From assembly GCA_030644725.1 (NCBI GenBank), contig CP130629.1, positions 4,293,501 to 4,357,500 on the forward strand: DNA of 64,000 nucleotides, in the 5' to 3' direction. This document shows, in pieces, positions 34,696 through 43,664 of this stretch. The first letter of the stretch is position 1. Each line of letters begins with the position of its first letter. The translations under genes were made by a program, and so were the position numbers. This stretch comes from Candidatus Electrothrix communis (GTDB lineage: Bacteria; Desulfobacterota; Desulfobulbia; Desulfobulbales; Desulfobulbaceae). The notes below the pieces were generated by a model. The model was not told where the DNA came from. It ran no database searches and was given only the letters and a program-made list of their open reading frames with translations.

Positions 34696-36558
34696 TTAAT
34701 GGTTTTGATGATTCGTTCTTGGCACCACAGATTTTTTTATTTTCATCTTTTTTCTTACTGTCCCGCCGGGATAGTACGGCATTTCAAGGGCATCATAGAT
34801 TATCTGTTGTCTTGGTTCTGGTGCTGTACTTTTCCTTATGTGAAGCATTTCACCATCTTCACATTTCATTGATGTTGTCGTGAGAACTTGACCATCAAGC
34901 TGTCTTCTTAAACCATCCCAGCTCGAATGAATATTATGTTGTTTCAACCGGTAACGAATTGAATGGACCAAATGGTATGCGAGCAGAGTAATGAACAGAT
35001 GCCCGCTCACTCTACTTGTAATCTGATGATGAATAGGACGTAGCCCCAGCTCCGATTTAAGACATCGAAAAACGGCTTCCAGCTCTGTCAACATGGTGTA
35101 AGTGTGCCACAACGCTGATTCATCAAGCTGGGTATGATTCGTTCGAAGGCAGTACACACCAGGATGCGTAGCCTGGGTGTTTTGTTTGTCTTTCCGTTTC
35201 CAGGTAACCTGTGAGGCATTGCCTGTTTTTTCGTCCTTGTCTACATCTACTTGATAATGTTGAGCCGAACGGGAATATTGTTGTTTAAGTCGGCCAAGTT
35301 TTTCTACAACTTTTTCATATTTCTTCGTACAATATTTCTTATGCAGACCGGAATGTAATTTCTTCAACTCTTCCTCAAAGCGAGTTGAAGAGCAATCCTG
35401 CATTGCCTGCTCCTTTTTCTCACGAAGAGTTGAGTGACAATAGAGCTCAATCTCACCTGTTTCTTCGTTAATTTTTCTCTGTGCTTTGACGGTATTTTCA
35501 CCAGTCCTTTTAACCACGATTGCCTCTTGCTCACAAAACTCACGCTTCCGTTTCCTGCTGACAACTATGTATTTGTAACCATTCTCTTTCAGCCAGGTAA
35601 TGTTTTTTTCCGTCGCAATCCCGGCATCCATGACTATTGTTGGTTTTTTCTGAGGATTAAGGCACTTTTCATGGAGTTCTGTAATCATCTGCTCCAAGGT
35701 ACTTGCTTCGCCCACATTACCGGAAAAAATTTCACTTCTTTTGGGAAATCCGCTGGCATCAAGAACTAGCCCAAGGGTCACAAGAGGACAATCGGTACGT
35801 TTTTCTTTAGATTTCCCGAGGGCTGCCAGTTTATTATATTTACCGCTGCCTTCAAGATAGGTGTTGGTGAGGTCGTAGAGGGTAATGGTTTCTTTGAATT
35901 GAAAAACACTTTTTTCTTTTTTATAAAGATAGCTCTCTATTTCGTCTTTATTTTTAAGCAACAGATCGGAAGCTTGGTAGAACTTGTACAGATTCATTTC
36001 CTCGAAATCACTACCAATAAGTTCTCCGAGACCGGATTTGTTTTGGAGCCAGTCATGGGTTGCCAGTTCACTGCCGGGGTGAACCATACGGCCTACAATC
36101 GTACCAATTGCAGCATATCTTTGAGGGCGAGTTAAACCCAGCTCAGTGAGTTTTTGCTCAAGTCCCATCTCTTTTACAGTCTCATAGGCAACATGCTCAA
36201 CACTTACACTCCTTGGTCTGGATGTTTCCAAACTGTCAATATCAACAGAATAATGCTGAGAGATCTCCTTGTTGCCAACGCCGCCATCCCCTTGTTTTCG
36301 TATGATTTTTGCCGCATATTGCTGAGCGGCTACTTCTATATCATCAGGTGATGCGAACAATGGCCGCTGCCCATACAAAATTTGTTCAATACGCTTGGCA
36401 AGAGGCCTCCAGCTCTCTTTTGGAAAAGAAAAATCAATCCCCAGGTTGAGAACAATTCGTTGGCTCGTACCATTTCCAGTACGTACATTTTCTACAAGCC
36501 TGTAGGTGAAATATTGTTTGGCACCATATTTGCTGCATGCCGTTTTTCTAATAAACAT
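34696..36558 (-). CDS. IS1634-type (IS4-group) transposase
   Basis: 620-residue DDE transposase. N-terminal TYRLVENVRTGNGTSQRIVL and the catalytic region features (ETITLYDLTNTYLEGSG; TIVMDAGIATEKNITWLKEN; VISRKRKRE-type YIVVSRKRKRE; the late segment LTELEAVFRCLKSELGLRPI with YHLVHSIRYRLKQ) fit the IS1634 branch. The reading frame is intact, so the element may still be active. I could not fix the terminal inverted repeats: both sides share a TTTGCG core in inverted orientation (near 34656 and 36620) but with poor extension. AT content around it is higher than in neighbours. Confidence 0.9.
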   Translation of the reverse strand: MFIRKTACSKYGAKQYFTYRLVENVRTGNGTSQRIVLNLGIDFSFPKESWRPLAKRIEQILYGQRPLFASPDDIEVAAQQYAAKIIRKQGDGGVGNKEISQHYSVDIDSLETSRPRSVSVEHVAYETVKEMGLEQKLTELGLTRPQRYAAIGTIVGRMVHPGSELATHDWLQNKSGLGELIGSDFEEMNLYKFYQASDLLLKNKDEIESYLYKKEKSVFQFKETITLYDLTNTYLEGSGKYNKLAALGKSKEKRTDCPLVTLGLVLDASGFPKRSEIFSGNVGEASTLEQMITELHEKCLNPQKKPTIVMDAGIATEKNITWLKENGYKYIVVSRKRKREFCEQEAIVVKRTGENTVKAQRKINEETGEIELYCHSTLREKKEQAMQDCSSTRFEEELKKLHSGLHKKYCTKKYEKVVEKLGRLKQQYSRSAQHYQVDVDKDEKTGNASQVTWKRKDKQNTQATHPGVYCLRTNHTQLDESALWHTYTMLTELEAVFRCLKSELGLRPIHHQITSRVSGHLFITLLAYHLVHSIRYRLKQHNIHSSWDGLRRQLDGQVLTTTSMKCEDGEMLHIRKSTAPEPRQQIIYDALEMPYYPGGTVRKKMKIKKSVVPRTNHQNH

Positions 36559-36960
36559 GACATCAGCATACTCGAAAATCCAGTAATTTCAAGCCAAACG
36601 GGTCACTTCTTGGCACCGCAAAAGGTTTGAAAAATATAACTAATTAATATTACATGAAAAATATTTTCACGGCCAACGAAAAATCAGCTAGTTGGGCAGA
36701 TCTTAATAATAATTCTCGCAAAGTTGGGATAAGAAAACACACTGAAATTCATAAGTAAACAAAAAAAACATCGGTTGTAATGTAGAAAAGGACTCATTTC
36801 GGTATCACAGGGTAAAAATGGAGGGAGGAGTGATGTGGGATACAGGGCGGAAGGGTGGGCAATATTTCGTTCGGCCAAATCTGTTCGAAAATTGCCACGT
36901 TGCCCACCCTACGCTGTACCCGAATTATGCAGTGAATAAAGGAAAGGGGGAAGAGAAAAA
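36559..36960. repeat. Intergenic region with GGGTGGGCAA/TTGCCCACCC inverted repeat
   Basis: About 400 bases with no gene. It holds the right flank of the transposase and, at 36852-36910, an imperfect element with AGGGTGGGCAA at one end and TTGCCCACCCT at the other, typical of a small dispersed palindromic repeat but different from the GTAGGGGC family. Confidence 0.45.
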
Positions 36961-36963
36961 GGC

Positions 36964-37001
36964 AAAAAAAAACCCGCGAACCAATGAAGGTCGCGGGTTT
37001 T
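36964..37001 (-). terminator. Terminator after tRNA-Leu
   Basis: Minus-strand hairpin ACCCGCGA ... TCGCGGGT followed by nine T residues. It lies about 33 bases beyond the tRNA and probably ends the gap-pgk-tpiA-secG-tRNA transcript or the tRNA alone. Confidence 0.85.
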
Positions 37002-37033
37002 ACTGAACTACTATGATACTACAATATAAAAAA

Positions 37034-37119
37034 TGGTGCCGAAGGCCGGAGTCGAACCGGCACGAGCGTAACTCACTACCCCCTCAAGATAGCGTGTCTA
37101 CCAATTCCACCACTTCGGC
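37034..37119 (-). tRNA. tRNA-Leu (anticodon GAG)
   Basis: Class II tRNA with long variable arm on the minus strand: acceptor GCCGAAG pairs with CTTCGGC, encoded ACCA, T-arm GGTTCGACTCC. The anticodon stem CTATC/GGTAG encloses TTGAGGG, anticodon GAG. 86 bases with CCA. It lies 20 bases after secG, a common arrangement. Confidence 0.96.
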
Positions 37120-37139
37120 ACGCAAGGTATATTTATTTT

Positions 37140-37703
37140 TCATTCAGCCTGTTCCGGGGCTGTTTCCGTTTCCTGCTCAACCGGAGCAACTTGCTCTTCA
37201 GCAGCAGGGACAACTTCGATGTTCTGCGCTTCAGCTACCGGCTCTTCTTCTATGGCTGGAAGTTCAACCTCAGCAGCTTCGCTTTCCTGAACAGCCGGGG
37301 AAGCAGTTGCTTCTTCTGAAAGAGCTTCCTGTACAGCAGGAGAGGCTTCAGCTTCCGGTGCAGGCAGCTGAACTTGGCTTTCCGTTTCCGGCATGGGAAT
37401 GGTAACCGGTGCTTCCTTTTGTGCTGGAGCAGTCGTTTCCTGAGCTGGCAAATTCTTCATAATGGAATCGCTGTGCTCATTCGCAGAAATATAGGCCAAA
37501 GAAATCGAGGTGCCCATAAAAACAATCGCTGAAAAAGTAGTTATCTTGTTCAGCAGAGGCACCGGGCCTTCTGATCCAAAAACTGACTGGCCGGAACCGC
37601 CAAAGGTGGCTCCAATATCTGCTCCTTTGCCGTGCTGTAAAAGCACGATGGCAATCAGGAAAAAAGAAACCAGTACATGTGTTATAATAAGTAAGGTCGT
37701 CAT
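37140..37703 (-). CDS. secG: Preprotein translocase subunit SecG with acidic tail
   Basis: Inner-membrane subunit of SecYEG that aids SecA-driven export. The first 75 residues are standard SecG: membrane span LIITHVLVSFFLIAIVLLQ, GKGADIGATFGGSGQSVFGS, second span FSAIVFMGTSISLAYI. The total is 187 residues because of a 110-residue Pro/Glu/Ala-rich, strongly acidic, low-complexity tail, versus about 75-130 residues overall in most relatives. Its start overlaps the tpiA stop (ATGA). Confidence 0.93.
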   Translation of the reverse strand: MTTLLIITHVLVSFFLIAIVLLQHGKGADIGATFGGSGQSVFGSEGPVPLLNKITTFSAIVFMGTSISLAYISANEHSDSIMKNLPAQETTAPAQKEAPVTIPMPETESQVQLPAPEAEASPAVQEALSEEATASPAVQESEAAEVELPAIEEEPVAEAQNIEVVPAAEEQVAPVEQETETAPEQAE

Positions 37704-38461
37704 GTAAAATTGATTATCCTAGCAAAAGACTCGGCTTGTAAGGCTGCGCCGCCCACAAGAGCGCCGTCAATATCGGGCTGAGCCATGAGGCTGTCAATAT
37801 TTTCAGGTTTGACCGAGCCACCATACAATATCCTGACAGAGTCGGCAAGTGTTTTTTCGTATAAAGTAACAAGAGCGTTGCGAATAAAGGCATGGACTTC
37901 TTGGGCCTGCTCTTTGGTCGCTGTTTTTCCGGTCCCAATTGCCCAAACCGGCTCATAGGCGACCACCACCTGTTGCATCTGGTTTGCCTGAACATCTTGC
38001 AGGCCTTGTTTGAGCTGCTCCTCAACGGTCTTAAAGGTGTTACCTTGTTCACGTTCCTCTAATGTCTCACCGACACAGAGGATGGGTGTTAGGCCGAATT
38101 GCAGGGCACCTACCAGGCGGCGGTTGACCATGGCATTATCTTCACCAAAGACATGACGACGCTCTGAATGCCCGAGAATGACCATGTCTACCCCCACATC
38201 CTGAAGCATGGGCGGGGAGATCTCTCCGGTATAAGCCCCTTGCTCTTCCCAGGCTACATTCTGGGCCGCAACTCTGATCGGCGCATCCGCACCTGATACA
38301 GCCTCGTTAACTGCTGCCAAGGAAGTAAAGGCCGGGGCTATCATCACTTCACGATCCGTCAGGCCCTTGCAGGAAGCGGCAACCGCCGAAGCAAGTTTCA
38401 CAGCCTCGGCTCTGGTCAGATACATCTTCCAGTTTCCGGCGATCAGCGGTTTTCGTGTCAT
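37700..38461 (-). CDS. tpiA: Triosephosphate isomerase
   Basis: Interconverts dihydroxyacetone phosphate and glyceraldehyde 3-phosphate. 253 residues, normal length. Signatures: N-terminal LIAGNWKMYLT (Asn and Lys of the active site), ILGHSERRHVFGE (catalytic His), VVAYEPVWAIGTGKTA (catalytic Glu and flexible loop), RILYGGSVKPEN phosphate site. Third gene of gap-pgk-tpiA-secG, translationally coupled to secG. A 28-base perfect palindrome separates it from pgk. Confidence 0.97.
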   Translation of the reverse strand: MTRKPLIAGNWKMYLTRAEAVKLASAVAASCKGLTDREVMIAPAFTSLAAVNEAVSGADAPIRVAAQNVAWEEQGAYTGEISPPMLQDVGVDMVILGHSERRHVFGEDNAMVNRRLVGALQFGLTPILCVGETLEEREQGNTFKTVEEQLKQGLQDVQANQMQQVVVAYEPVWAIGTGKTATKEQAQEVHAFIRNALVTLYEKTLADSVRILYGGSVKPENIDSLMAQPDIDGALVGGAALQAESFARIINFT

Positions 38462-38476
38462 ATTATATCCTTTCGA

Positions 38477-38504
38477 GTAGGGGCACGGCGCGCCGTGCCC
38501 CTAC
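38477..38504. repeat. 28-base perfect palindrome, GTAGGGGC family
   Basis: GTAGGGGCACGGCG followed by its exact reverse complement. Sits between pgk and tpiA on the operon transcript, so it would form a strong hairpin in the mRNA. Confidence 0.85.
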
Positions 38505-38525
38505 GGCATTCTGCAAAATAAATTT

Positions 38526-39704
38526 TTATCCTTCCAGTGCCGTCACACCGGGAAGATCCTTGCCTTCCATGAGCATGAGAAAGGCACCGCCACCAGTGGA
38601 CATATAGGAAATATTATCTGCCTCACCGGACAAACGTACAGCAGCATTGGAATCCCCGCCACCGGTGATGCTCAGGGCATGGGCCGAAGCCACTGTATGG
38701 GCCAGGGCCATTGTTCCTCTGGCATAGGCATCCATCTCAAAGGCACCCATGGGGCCGTTCCAAATGATGGTTTTGGCGTCAGTCAGCACTTCGGAAAAGC
38801 AAATTACCGAAGCTGGACCAATATCCAGGGCCATCCAGCTCTCCGGGATATCCTGGATCGTGACCTGTTTGCGCACAGCGTCCGGGGCAAACCGGTCCGC
38901 AGCAATGACGTCCACAGGCAGATAGACTTTAACGCCTTTTTCCTTGGCATCAACCAGCAGCTGCCGGGCATTGTCCAGTAGGTCATCCTCCACCTTGGAG
39001 GTCCCCACGGAATATCCCTGACTTTTAAGAAAGGTATTGGCCATGGCCCCGCCGATGAGCAGGCAGTCCACCTTGTTCAGCATATTGGTTAGCGCTTCCA
39101 GCTTGCCCGAGACCTTGGCCCCGCCGATAATAGCTGCTAGCGGGCGCTGGGGATTATCAACCGAACGATGGAAATAGGACATTTCCTTATCCAACAGCAA
39201 ACCGGCAGCCTTTTCTGTGCAGTTTTCCGCAATCCCAGTCACCGAAGCATGGGCTCGATGGGAGACGGCAAAGGCATCATTGATATAGACATCAGCCAGC
39301 GCAGCGAGCTGTTTGGCGAATTCTGGGTCGTTGGCCTGTTCTTCAACATGGAAACGGAGATTCTCCAGCAAAACGATATCGCTGTTGTTCATGGCAGCGA
39401 CAGCGCTTTCCGCTTCCGGGCCCACGCAGTCCTGAGCCATGCGTACAGGTTTGTCGAGAAGAGCGGATAGGTACTTGGCAACCGGTGCCAAGGAGTATTT
39501 CTCCACCCGTTGGCCCTTGGGCCGCCCCATGTGGGAAGCAAGAATGACCTTTGCCTCTTGCTCCAAGGCGTATTGAATCGTGGGAAGAACAGTGCGGATC
39601 CGTAGATCATCGGTGATTTCGCCCTGCTCATTCATGGGCACGTTGAAATCGACCCGAATCAGCACCCGTTTTCCGGTGATATCAAGATCACGAATTGTGT
39701 TCAT
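38526..39704 (-). CDS. pgk: Phosphoglycerate kinase
   Basis: Transfers phosphate between 1,3-bisphosphoglycerate and ADP. 392 residues from ATG at 39704, which has AGGAGC upstream; the longer open frame to 39791 runs into palindromic repeats and is not credible. Signatures: VLIRVDFNVP, ASHMGRPKG, LLENLRFHVEEQ, INDAFAVSHRAHAS, AIIGGAKVSGK, and the nucleotide-binding GPMGAFE and TGGGDSNAA. Second gene of the gap-pgk-tpiA-secG cluster. Confidence 0.97.
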   Translation of the reverse strand: MNTIRDLDITGKRVLIRVDFNVPMNEQGEITDDLRIRTVLPTIQYALEQEAKVILASHMGRPKGQRVEKYSLAPVAKYLSALLDKPVRMAQDCVGPEAESAVAAMNNSDIVLLENLRFHVEEQANDPEFAKQLAALADVYINDAFAVSHRAHASVTGIAENCTEKAAGLLLDKEMSYFHRSVDNPQRPLAAIIGGAKVSGKLEALTNMLNKVDCLLIGGAMANTFLKSQGYSVGTSKVEDDLLDNARQLLVDAKEKGVKVYLPVDVIAADRFAPDAVRKQVTIQDIPESWMALDIGPASVICFSEVLTDAKTIIWNGPMGAFEMDAYARGTMALAHTVASAHALSITGGGDSNAAVRLSGEADNISYMSTGGGAFLMLMEGKDLPGVTALEG

Positions 39705-39731
39705 ATTGCTCCTGTCAGGAAATTCCAATCC

Positions 39732-39837
39732 GTAGGGGCAGACCTGTGTGTCTGCCCTGGAATATCGCGGTTTCCTGTAGGGGCATGGCATGCCGTGCCC
39801 CTACAATATTTTGCACAAACGACTAACGGTCGCCCCT
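39732..39837. repeat. Cluster of GTAGGGGC-family repeats between gap and pgk
   Basis: Three pieces: GTAGGGGCAGACCTGTGTGT plus CTGCCC at 39732-39757, the palindrome GTAGGGGCATGGCATGCCGT plus GCCCCTAC at 39777-39804, and a half element GGTCGCCCCTAC at about 39827-39838 that abuts the gap stop codon. Repeats fill almost the whole gap-pgk spacer. Confidence 0.8.
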
Positions 39838-41056
39838 ACACCATCCGTTCAGCCACGGAAACGGTCAGGTCACCGAGCATATTGGTGTAGCTGCCCAGTT
39901 CGTTATCATACCATCCGTAGATGACTGCCTGGGTCATGGGGATTTCCAGGACAGGCGGAACCTGACCCGGCTCAAAATTACAGCTTTTCAGATGCTCCAG
40001 ATTGACCTTCAAGGAGGCGGTGCGGGTATGGGTCTCGGTGGACTCAATCACCGCAGCAGCTTCTGGGGTTCCGATAATATCGGAGGAAACATTCTGGCCC
40101 GCAGAATACTTGAGGTAATGATTTGATTCCGCGTAATCTTTATAGATGCTGTTGATCAGATTGCGCTTAATCGGGTTTTCCAGCTCATCTTGAAGATTGA
40201 GCACCAACACGATCAGGGATCCTGTGGATGTGGGGATACGGACAGACTCGGCAATAAAACCGATCCCTTTCATCTCCGGGATAACCAGACCCAAGGCCTT
40301 GGCTGCACCGGTGGTGGTCAGGATGATATTATTGAGAATGGAGCGGTTCTTGCGCAGATCAGTGGCCCCGGCTGGTGGTACAGAATCCAGGACTTTCTGG
40401 CTGCCTGTAGCGGCATGCACCGTGACCATAGATGCGGTGAGCATCCGGTCCGCGCCGAAATGATCCATGAGCGGCTTGATCATGTAGGACAGGCAGGTGG
40501 TGGTGCAGGAGGCTGCGGAGATAATAGAGTGCTGCTCCGGCTTATAATCGTCGTCATTAATGCCCATCACCGTGGTGATCGCATCCTCGGGCATATCAAT
40601 TCCCTTGGATTTGATCTTAAAGGGGGCAGAGACCATGACTTTTTCTGCTCCGGCCTGAAGATGACCGCGTACTGAGCCCCAACCTTCCTCGGCATCGGCG
40701 GTAGGATCTTTGAATGCGCCTGTGGTGTCGGCCACTATGCGAACATTATTTTTCTGCCATTGAATATCCTTGGGGTTACGGGCTTCGCGGAGCACGGTGA
40801 CCGGAATGCCGTTCACGGTCATGGTGCCTGCGGCCTCGTTCAGGTTCTCAATGACCCGACCGCCCTTATGTCCGTGGAGATACGTGGACAGCCTGCCGTA
40901 GGAGGAGTCCTTTTCAATGGTTGCGGCGATGTCTTCCAGGCCGCTGCCGACCTGACGTCCAAGGTTGACAACAATCTCTGAGAAAAATTGTCGGGAAACA
41001 TGATGCCAGAGTGAAAGTTTTCCGATTCTTCCGAGGCCGTTGATTCCAAGTTTCAT
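39836..41056 (-). CDS. gap: Glyceraldehyde-3-phosphate dehydrogenase (long form)
   Basis: NAD(P)-dependent oxidation of glyceraldehyde 3-phosphate. Signatures: LGINGLGRIGKLSLW nucleotide site, active-site Cys in SIISAASCTTTCLSYM, TVHAATGSQKVLDSVPPAG, and C-terminal YGWYDNELGSYTNML. At 406 residues it is about 70 longer than the usual 330-340, with extra sequence after the first strand (SRQFFSEIVVNLGRQVGSGL) and elsewhere. GGAGAG precedes the ATG. First gene of the gap-pgk-tpiA-secG set. Confidence 0.94.
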   Translation of the reverse strand: MKLGINGLGRIGKLSLWHHVSRQFFSEIVVNLGRQVGSGLEDIAATIEKDSSYGRLSTYLHGHKGGRVIENLNEAAGTMTVNGIPVTVLREARNPKDIQWQKNNVRIVADTTGAFKDPTADAEEGWGSVRGHLQAGAEKVMVSAPFKIKSKGIDMPEDAITTVMGINDDDYKPEQHSIISAASCTTTCLSYMIKPLMDHFGADRMLTASMVTVHAATGSQKVLDSVPPAGATDLRKNRSILNNIILTTTGAAKALGLVIPEMKGIGFIAESVRIPTSTGSLIVLVLNLQDELENPIKRNLINSIYKDYAESNHYLKYSAGQNVSSDIIGTPEAAAVIESTETHTRTASLKVNLEHLKSCNFEPGQVPPVLEIPMTQAVIYGWYDNELGSYTNMLGDLTVSVAERMV

Positions 41057-41650
41057 ATTAAATTCTCTCCTTTTTTTGTCCGCAAGACCGTCATTGGTTC
41101 AGTATTGATGAATACTGCCATTGAGCTAGCCTGTGTCCGCTCATTGCGTGTGGACATTTTAACAAATGGAAGTATGATATTCTGAATCAGATTTCTATAT
41201 ATGGTATAAAAGCATTTATTACAATCGAAAACCGTTGTACAGAAAAAACAATTTTGTTGTTCTTCTGGTTCCCTGGGAACAACGCTGAGGACATTATACG
41301 GCTCTGTAACGAGCCTTTTTTGTAAGGTCAAGGTGCTGATGTTTTGTTTGAAAACGTTTCTCTTTTTTGCTCTTGCGGTACGCGTTCTTGCCGATTTTGA
41401 GCAGGTTTGCATGTACTCTGTGAAGACATAGGGCAAACGGCTTGGAACAAAAGACTTTGAATAAATGGCTTTGAACATTGGGCAGGAACGTGATAAGAAA
41501 GGCTTAACGGAAAGTGACTCCGTTGTATAATTAATTTTTATCCACTTTTTAACCATAAAGATTCTGTCAGTACGGGACAGTTTGTTCAGCGCAATATTGC
41601 GTCTGCCTCCCCTGTCTGATACGTATCTTCAACCTGAATAGTAACACCTT
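41057..41650. promoter_or_regulatory. Divergent intergenic region upstream of gap and biotin carboxylase
   Basis: 594 bases between divergent genes, so it must hold the promoter of gap and probably that of the carboxylase. One long reading frame on the minus strand (41053-41556) has no protein-like pattern and is rejected. I recognise no riboswitch or RNA. Confidence 0.4.
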
Positions 41651-43645
41651 ATGTTTACAAAAATTCTTATAGCAAACCGGGGTGAAATTGCCTGTCGAAT
41701 TATCAGGACAGCACGGGCAATGGGTATTAAAACAGTTGCTGTGTTTTCCGATGCTGATAGAGCGGCCCTTCATGTTCGGATGGCCGATGAAGCGGTCCAT
41801 ATAGGTGCATCGTCGCCAACAGAAAGTTACCTGGACGTTGAAAAAATACTTGATGCCTGCAAAAGTACCGGTGCAGAGGCCGTGCATCCGGGATACGGTT
41901 TTCTTTCAGAAAATGATACTTTTTGCCGACGGCTGGGAGAGGAAGGAATTGTTTTTATCGGTCCTCCGGTTGAGTCCATAACCAGCATGGGGGATAAGAT
42001 AACCTCCAAGCAGATTGCTGAGCAGGCCGGGGTTAATACCATACCGGGGTATGATGGTATTCTGGAAGATGCTGACCAGGCCGTGGAAAAGGCGGCTGAG
42101 ATTGGGTATCCGGTCATGCTTAAGGCGACTGCGGGCGGCGGGGGCAAGGGGATGCGGATTGCTCGCAATGACCAGGAATGCCGAGATGGATTTGAGCGGG
42201 CAGCGGGGGAGGCCAAATCCAGTTTTGGCGATGGTCGTCTCCTGATTGAGAAATATATTGAGCAGCCTCGTCATATCGAGATTCAGGTGATGGCGGATCA
42301 GCACGGCAATGTTGTCTATCTCGGGGAGCGGGAATGTTCCCTGCAACGGAGGCATCAGAAGGTTATTGAAGAGGCCCCATCGCCTTTTCTGACCCCAGAG
42401 ACCCGCCAACAGATGGGGGAACAGGCGGTCATGTTGGCCAAGGCGGTGAATTACACCTCTGCCGGAACCGTGGAGTGCATTGTCGATCAGGAGCAGAATT
42501 TTTATTTCCTGGAGATGAACACCCGTCTCCAGGTGGAGCACCCGATAACCGAGATGGTAACTGGGTGTGATCTGGTGGAGTTGATGATCCGGGTTGCAGC
42601 GGGTCAGCCCCTGCCCATGTCCCAGGACGATATCCAGCTGAAGGGCTGGGCTGTTGAGTGCCGGGTTTATGCGGAAGATCCGGTCCGTGATTTTTTGCCG
42701 TCCATCGGCAGGATCACCGTGTATCAGCCGCCCTATGAAGATATGGAGACTGTTCGCGTGGACAGCGGGATTGTCGAGGGGAGTGAAATATCGGTCTATT
42801 ATGATCCCATGATCTCCAAACTGGTGACCAAGGGCAAGGATAGGGAGGAGGCGATCTCTGCTATGCAGGAGGCCTTGGACGAATACGTTATTCAGGGGGT
42901 CGCCACCAATATTAATTTTCTGTCCGCTTTGATCGCGCACCCGAGGTTTCAGCGGGGAGATCTTTCTACCGGTTTTATTGACGAGGAATTTGCTCACGGC
43001 TTCCGTGATACCGAAACAAGGGTGGAAGACCCGGATATCCCCATTGTGGTAGCAGGTATTGTTCATCGATTGTACATGGATAGGGCTGCCAAGATCAGCG
43101 GCCAGATGGCCGGACATGAACGCCGGGTGACAGATTCCTGGGTAGTGGTTATCGGAGACGTGCATAAGCCTCTTTCTGTCAAAACCTTTCAGGCTGATTG
43201 TGGTTATCGTGTTGATTATGATGGGAGAAATTATAGAGTGAAGACGGACTGGCAGTTTTCCCAGAAGGTCTTTCACGGCACCATTAACAACCATCGCTTT
43301 TGTTTACAGGTAAACAGACAAGGGCTCGGGTATGCGATCCTCTATCGCGGGTTGAGAATCAATGCTCTGGTGATGACCCCGAGGGTGGCTGAGCTGCATC
43401 GGATTATGCCCATCACGGCAGCTGTTGATCTGTCCAAATTTCTGCTGGCACCCATGCCGGGCCTGCTGGTGAAGCTGGCTGTGCAAGCTGGACAGGAGGT
43501 GAAGGCCGGGCAGGAACTGGCGGTTATCGAGGCCATGAAAATGGAAAACGTTCTCCGAGCGCCAGCAGACGGGAAGATCGCTAGTATCGGAGCAAGCCTG
43601 GGCGATTGTCTGACCGTTGATCAGGTGATTCTTGAATTTGCCTGA
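41651..43645 (+). CDS. Acyl-CoA carboxylase alpha subunit (biotin carboxylase plus biotin carrier)
   Basis: 664 residues in the layout of acetyl/propionyl/methylcrotonyl-CoA carboxylase alpha subunits. Biotin carboxylase residues 1-450: KILIANRGEIACRIIRTARA, EAVHPGYGFLSENDTFC, ATP grasp loop KATAGGGGKGMRIA, QRRHQKVIEEAPSP, NTRLQVEHPITEMVTG. A linker (BT-like) region follows, then a C-terminal biotinyl domain with the biotin lysine in VIEAMKMENVLRAP. Carboxybiotin made here needs a carboxyltransferase partner, which is not in the window. Propionyl-CoA carboxylase is a reasonable guess. The next gene overlaps if its longest frame is used. Confidence 0.9.
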   Translation: MFTKILIANRGEIACRIIRTARAMGIKTVAVFSDADRAALHVRMADEAVHIGASSPTESYLDVEKILDACKSTGAEAVHPGYGFLSENDTFCRRLGEEGIVFIGPPVESITSMGDKITSKQIAEQAGVNTIPGYDGILEDADQAVEKAAEIGYPVMLKATAGGGGKGMRIARNDQECRDGFERAAGEAKSSFGDGRLLIEKYIEQPRHIEIQVMADQHGNVVYLGERECSLQRRHQKVIEEAPSPFLTPETRQQMGEQAVMLAKAVNYTSAGTVECIVDQEQNFYFLEMNTRLQVEHPITEMVTGCDLVELMIRVAAGQPLPMSQDDIQLKGWAVECRVYAEDPVRDFLPSIGRITVYQPPYEDMETVRVDSGIVEGSEISVYYDPMISKLVTKGKDREEAISAMQEALDEYVIQGVATNINFLSALIAHPRFQRGDLSTGFIDEEFAHGFRDTETRVEDPDIPIVVAGIVHRLYMDRAAKISGQMAGHERRVTDSWVVVIGDVHKPLSVKTFQADCGYRVDYDGRNYRVKTDWQFSQKVFHGTINNHRFCLQVNRQGLGYAILYRGLRINALVMTPRVAELHRIMPITAAVDLSKFLLAPMPGLLVKLAVQAGQEVKAGQELAVIEAMKMENVLRAPADGKIASIGASLGDCLTVDQVILEFA

Positions 43646-43664
43646 GTTGGATACTGAATTGGAT

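Noticed and set aside
34656-36630. Terminal inverted repeats for the IS1634-type element
   Set aside because: Only a TTTGCG core is shared in inverted orientation; TTCTTGGCACC occurs at both sides but as a direct repeat. Ends are not called.
41053-41556. 167-codon frame upstream of gap
   Set aside because: Composition is not protein-like, no ribosome site, and it lies in the divergent promoter region.
41906-43294. 462-codon open frame on the minus strand
   Set aside because: Antisense shadow of the biotin carboxylase gene; no protein-like features.
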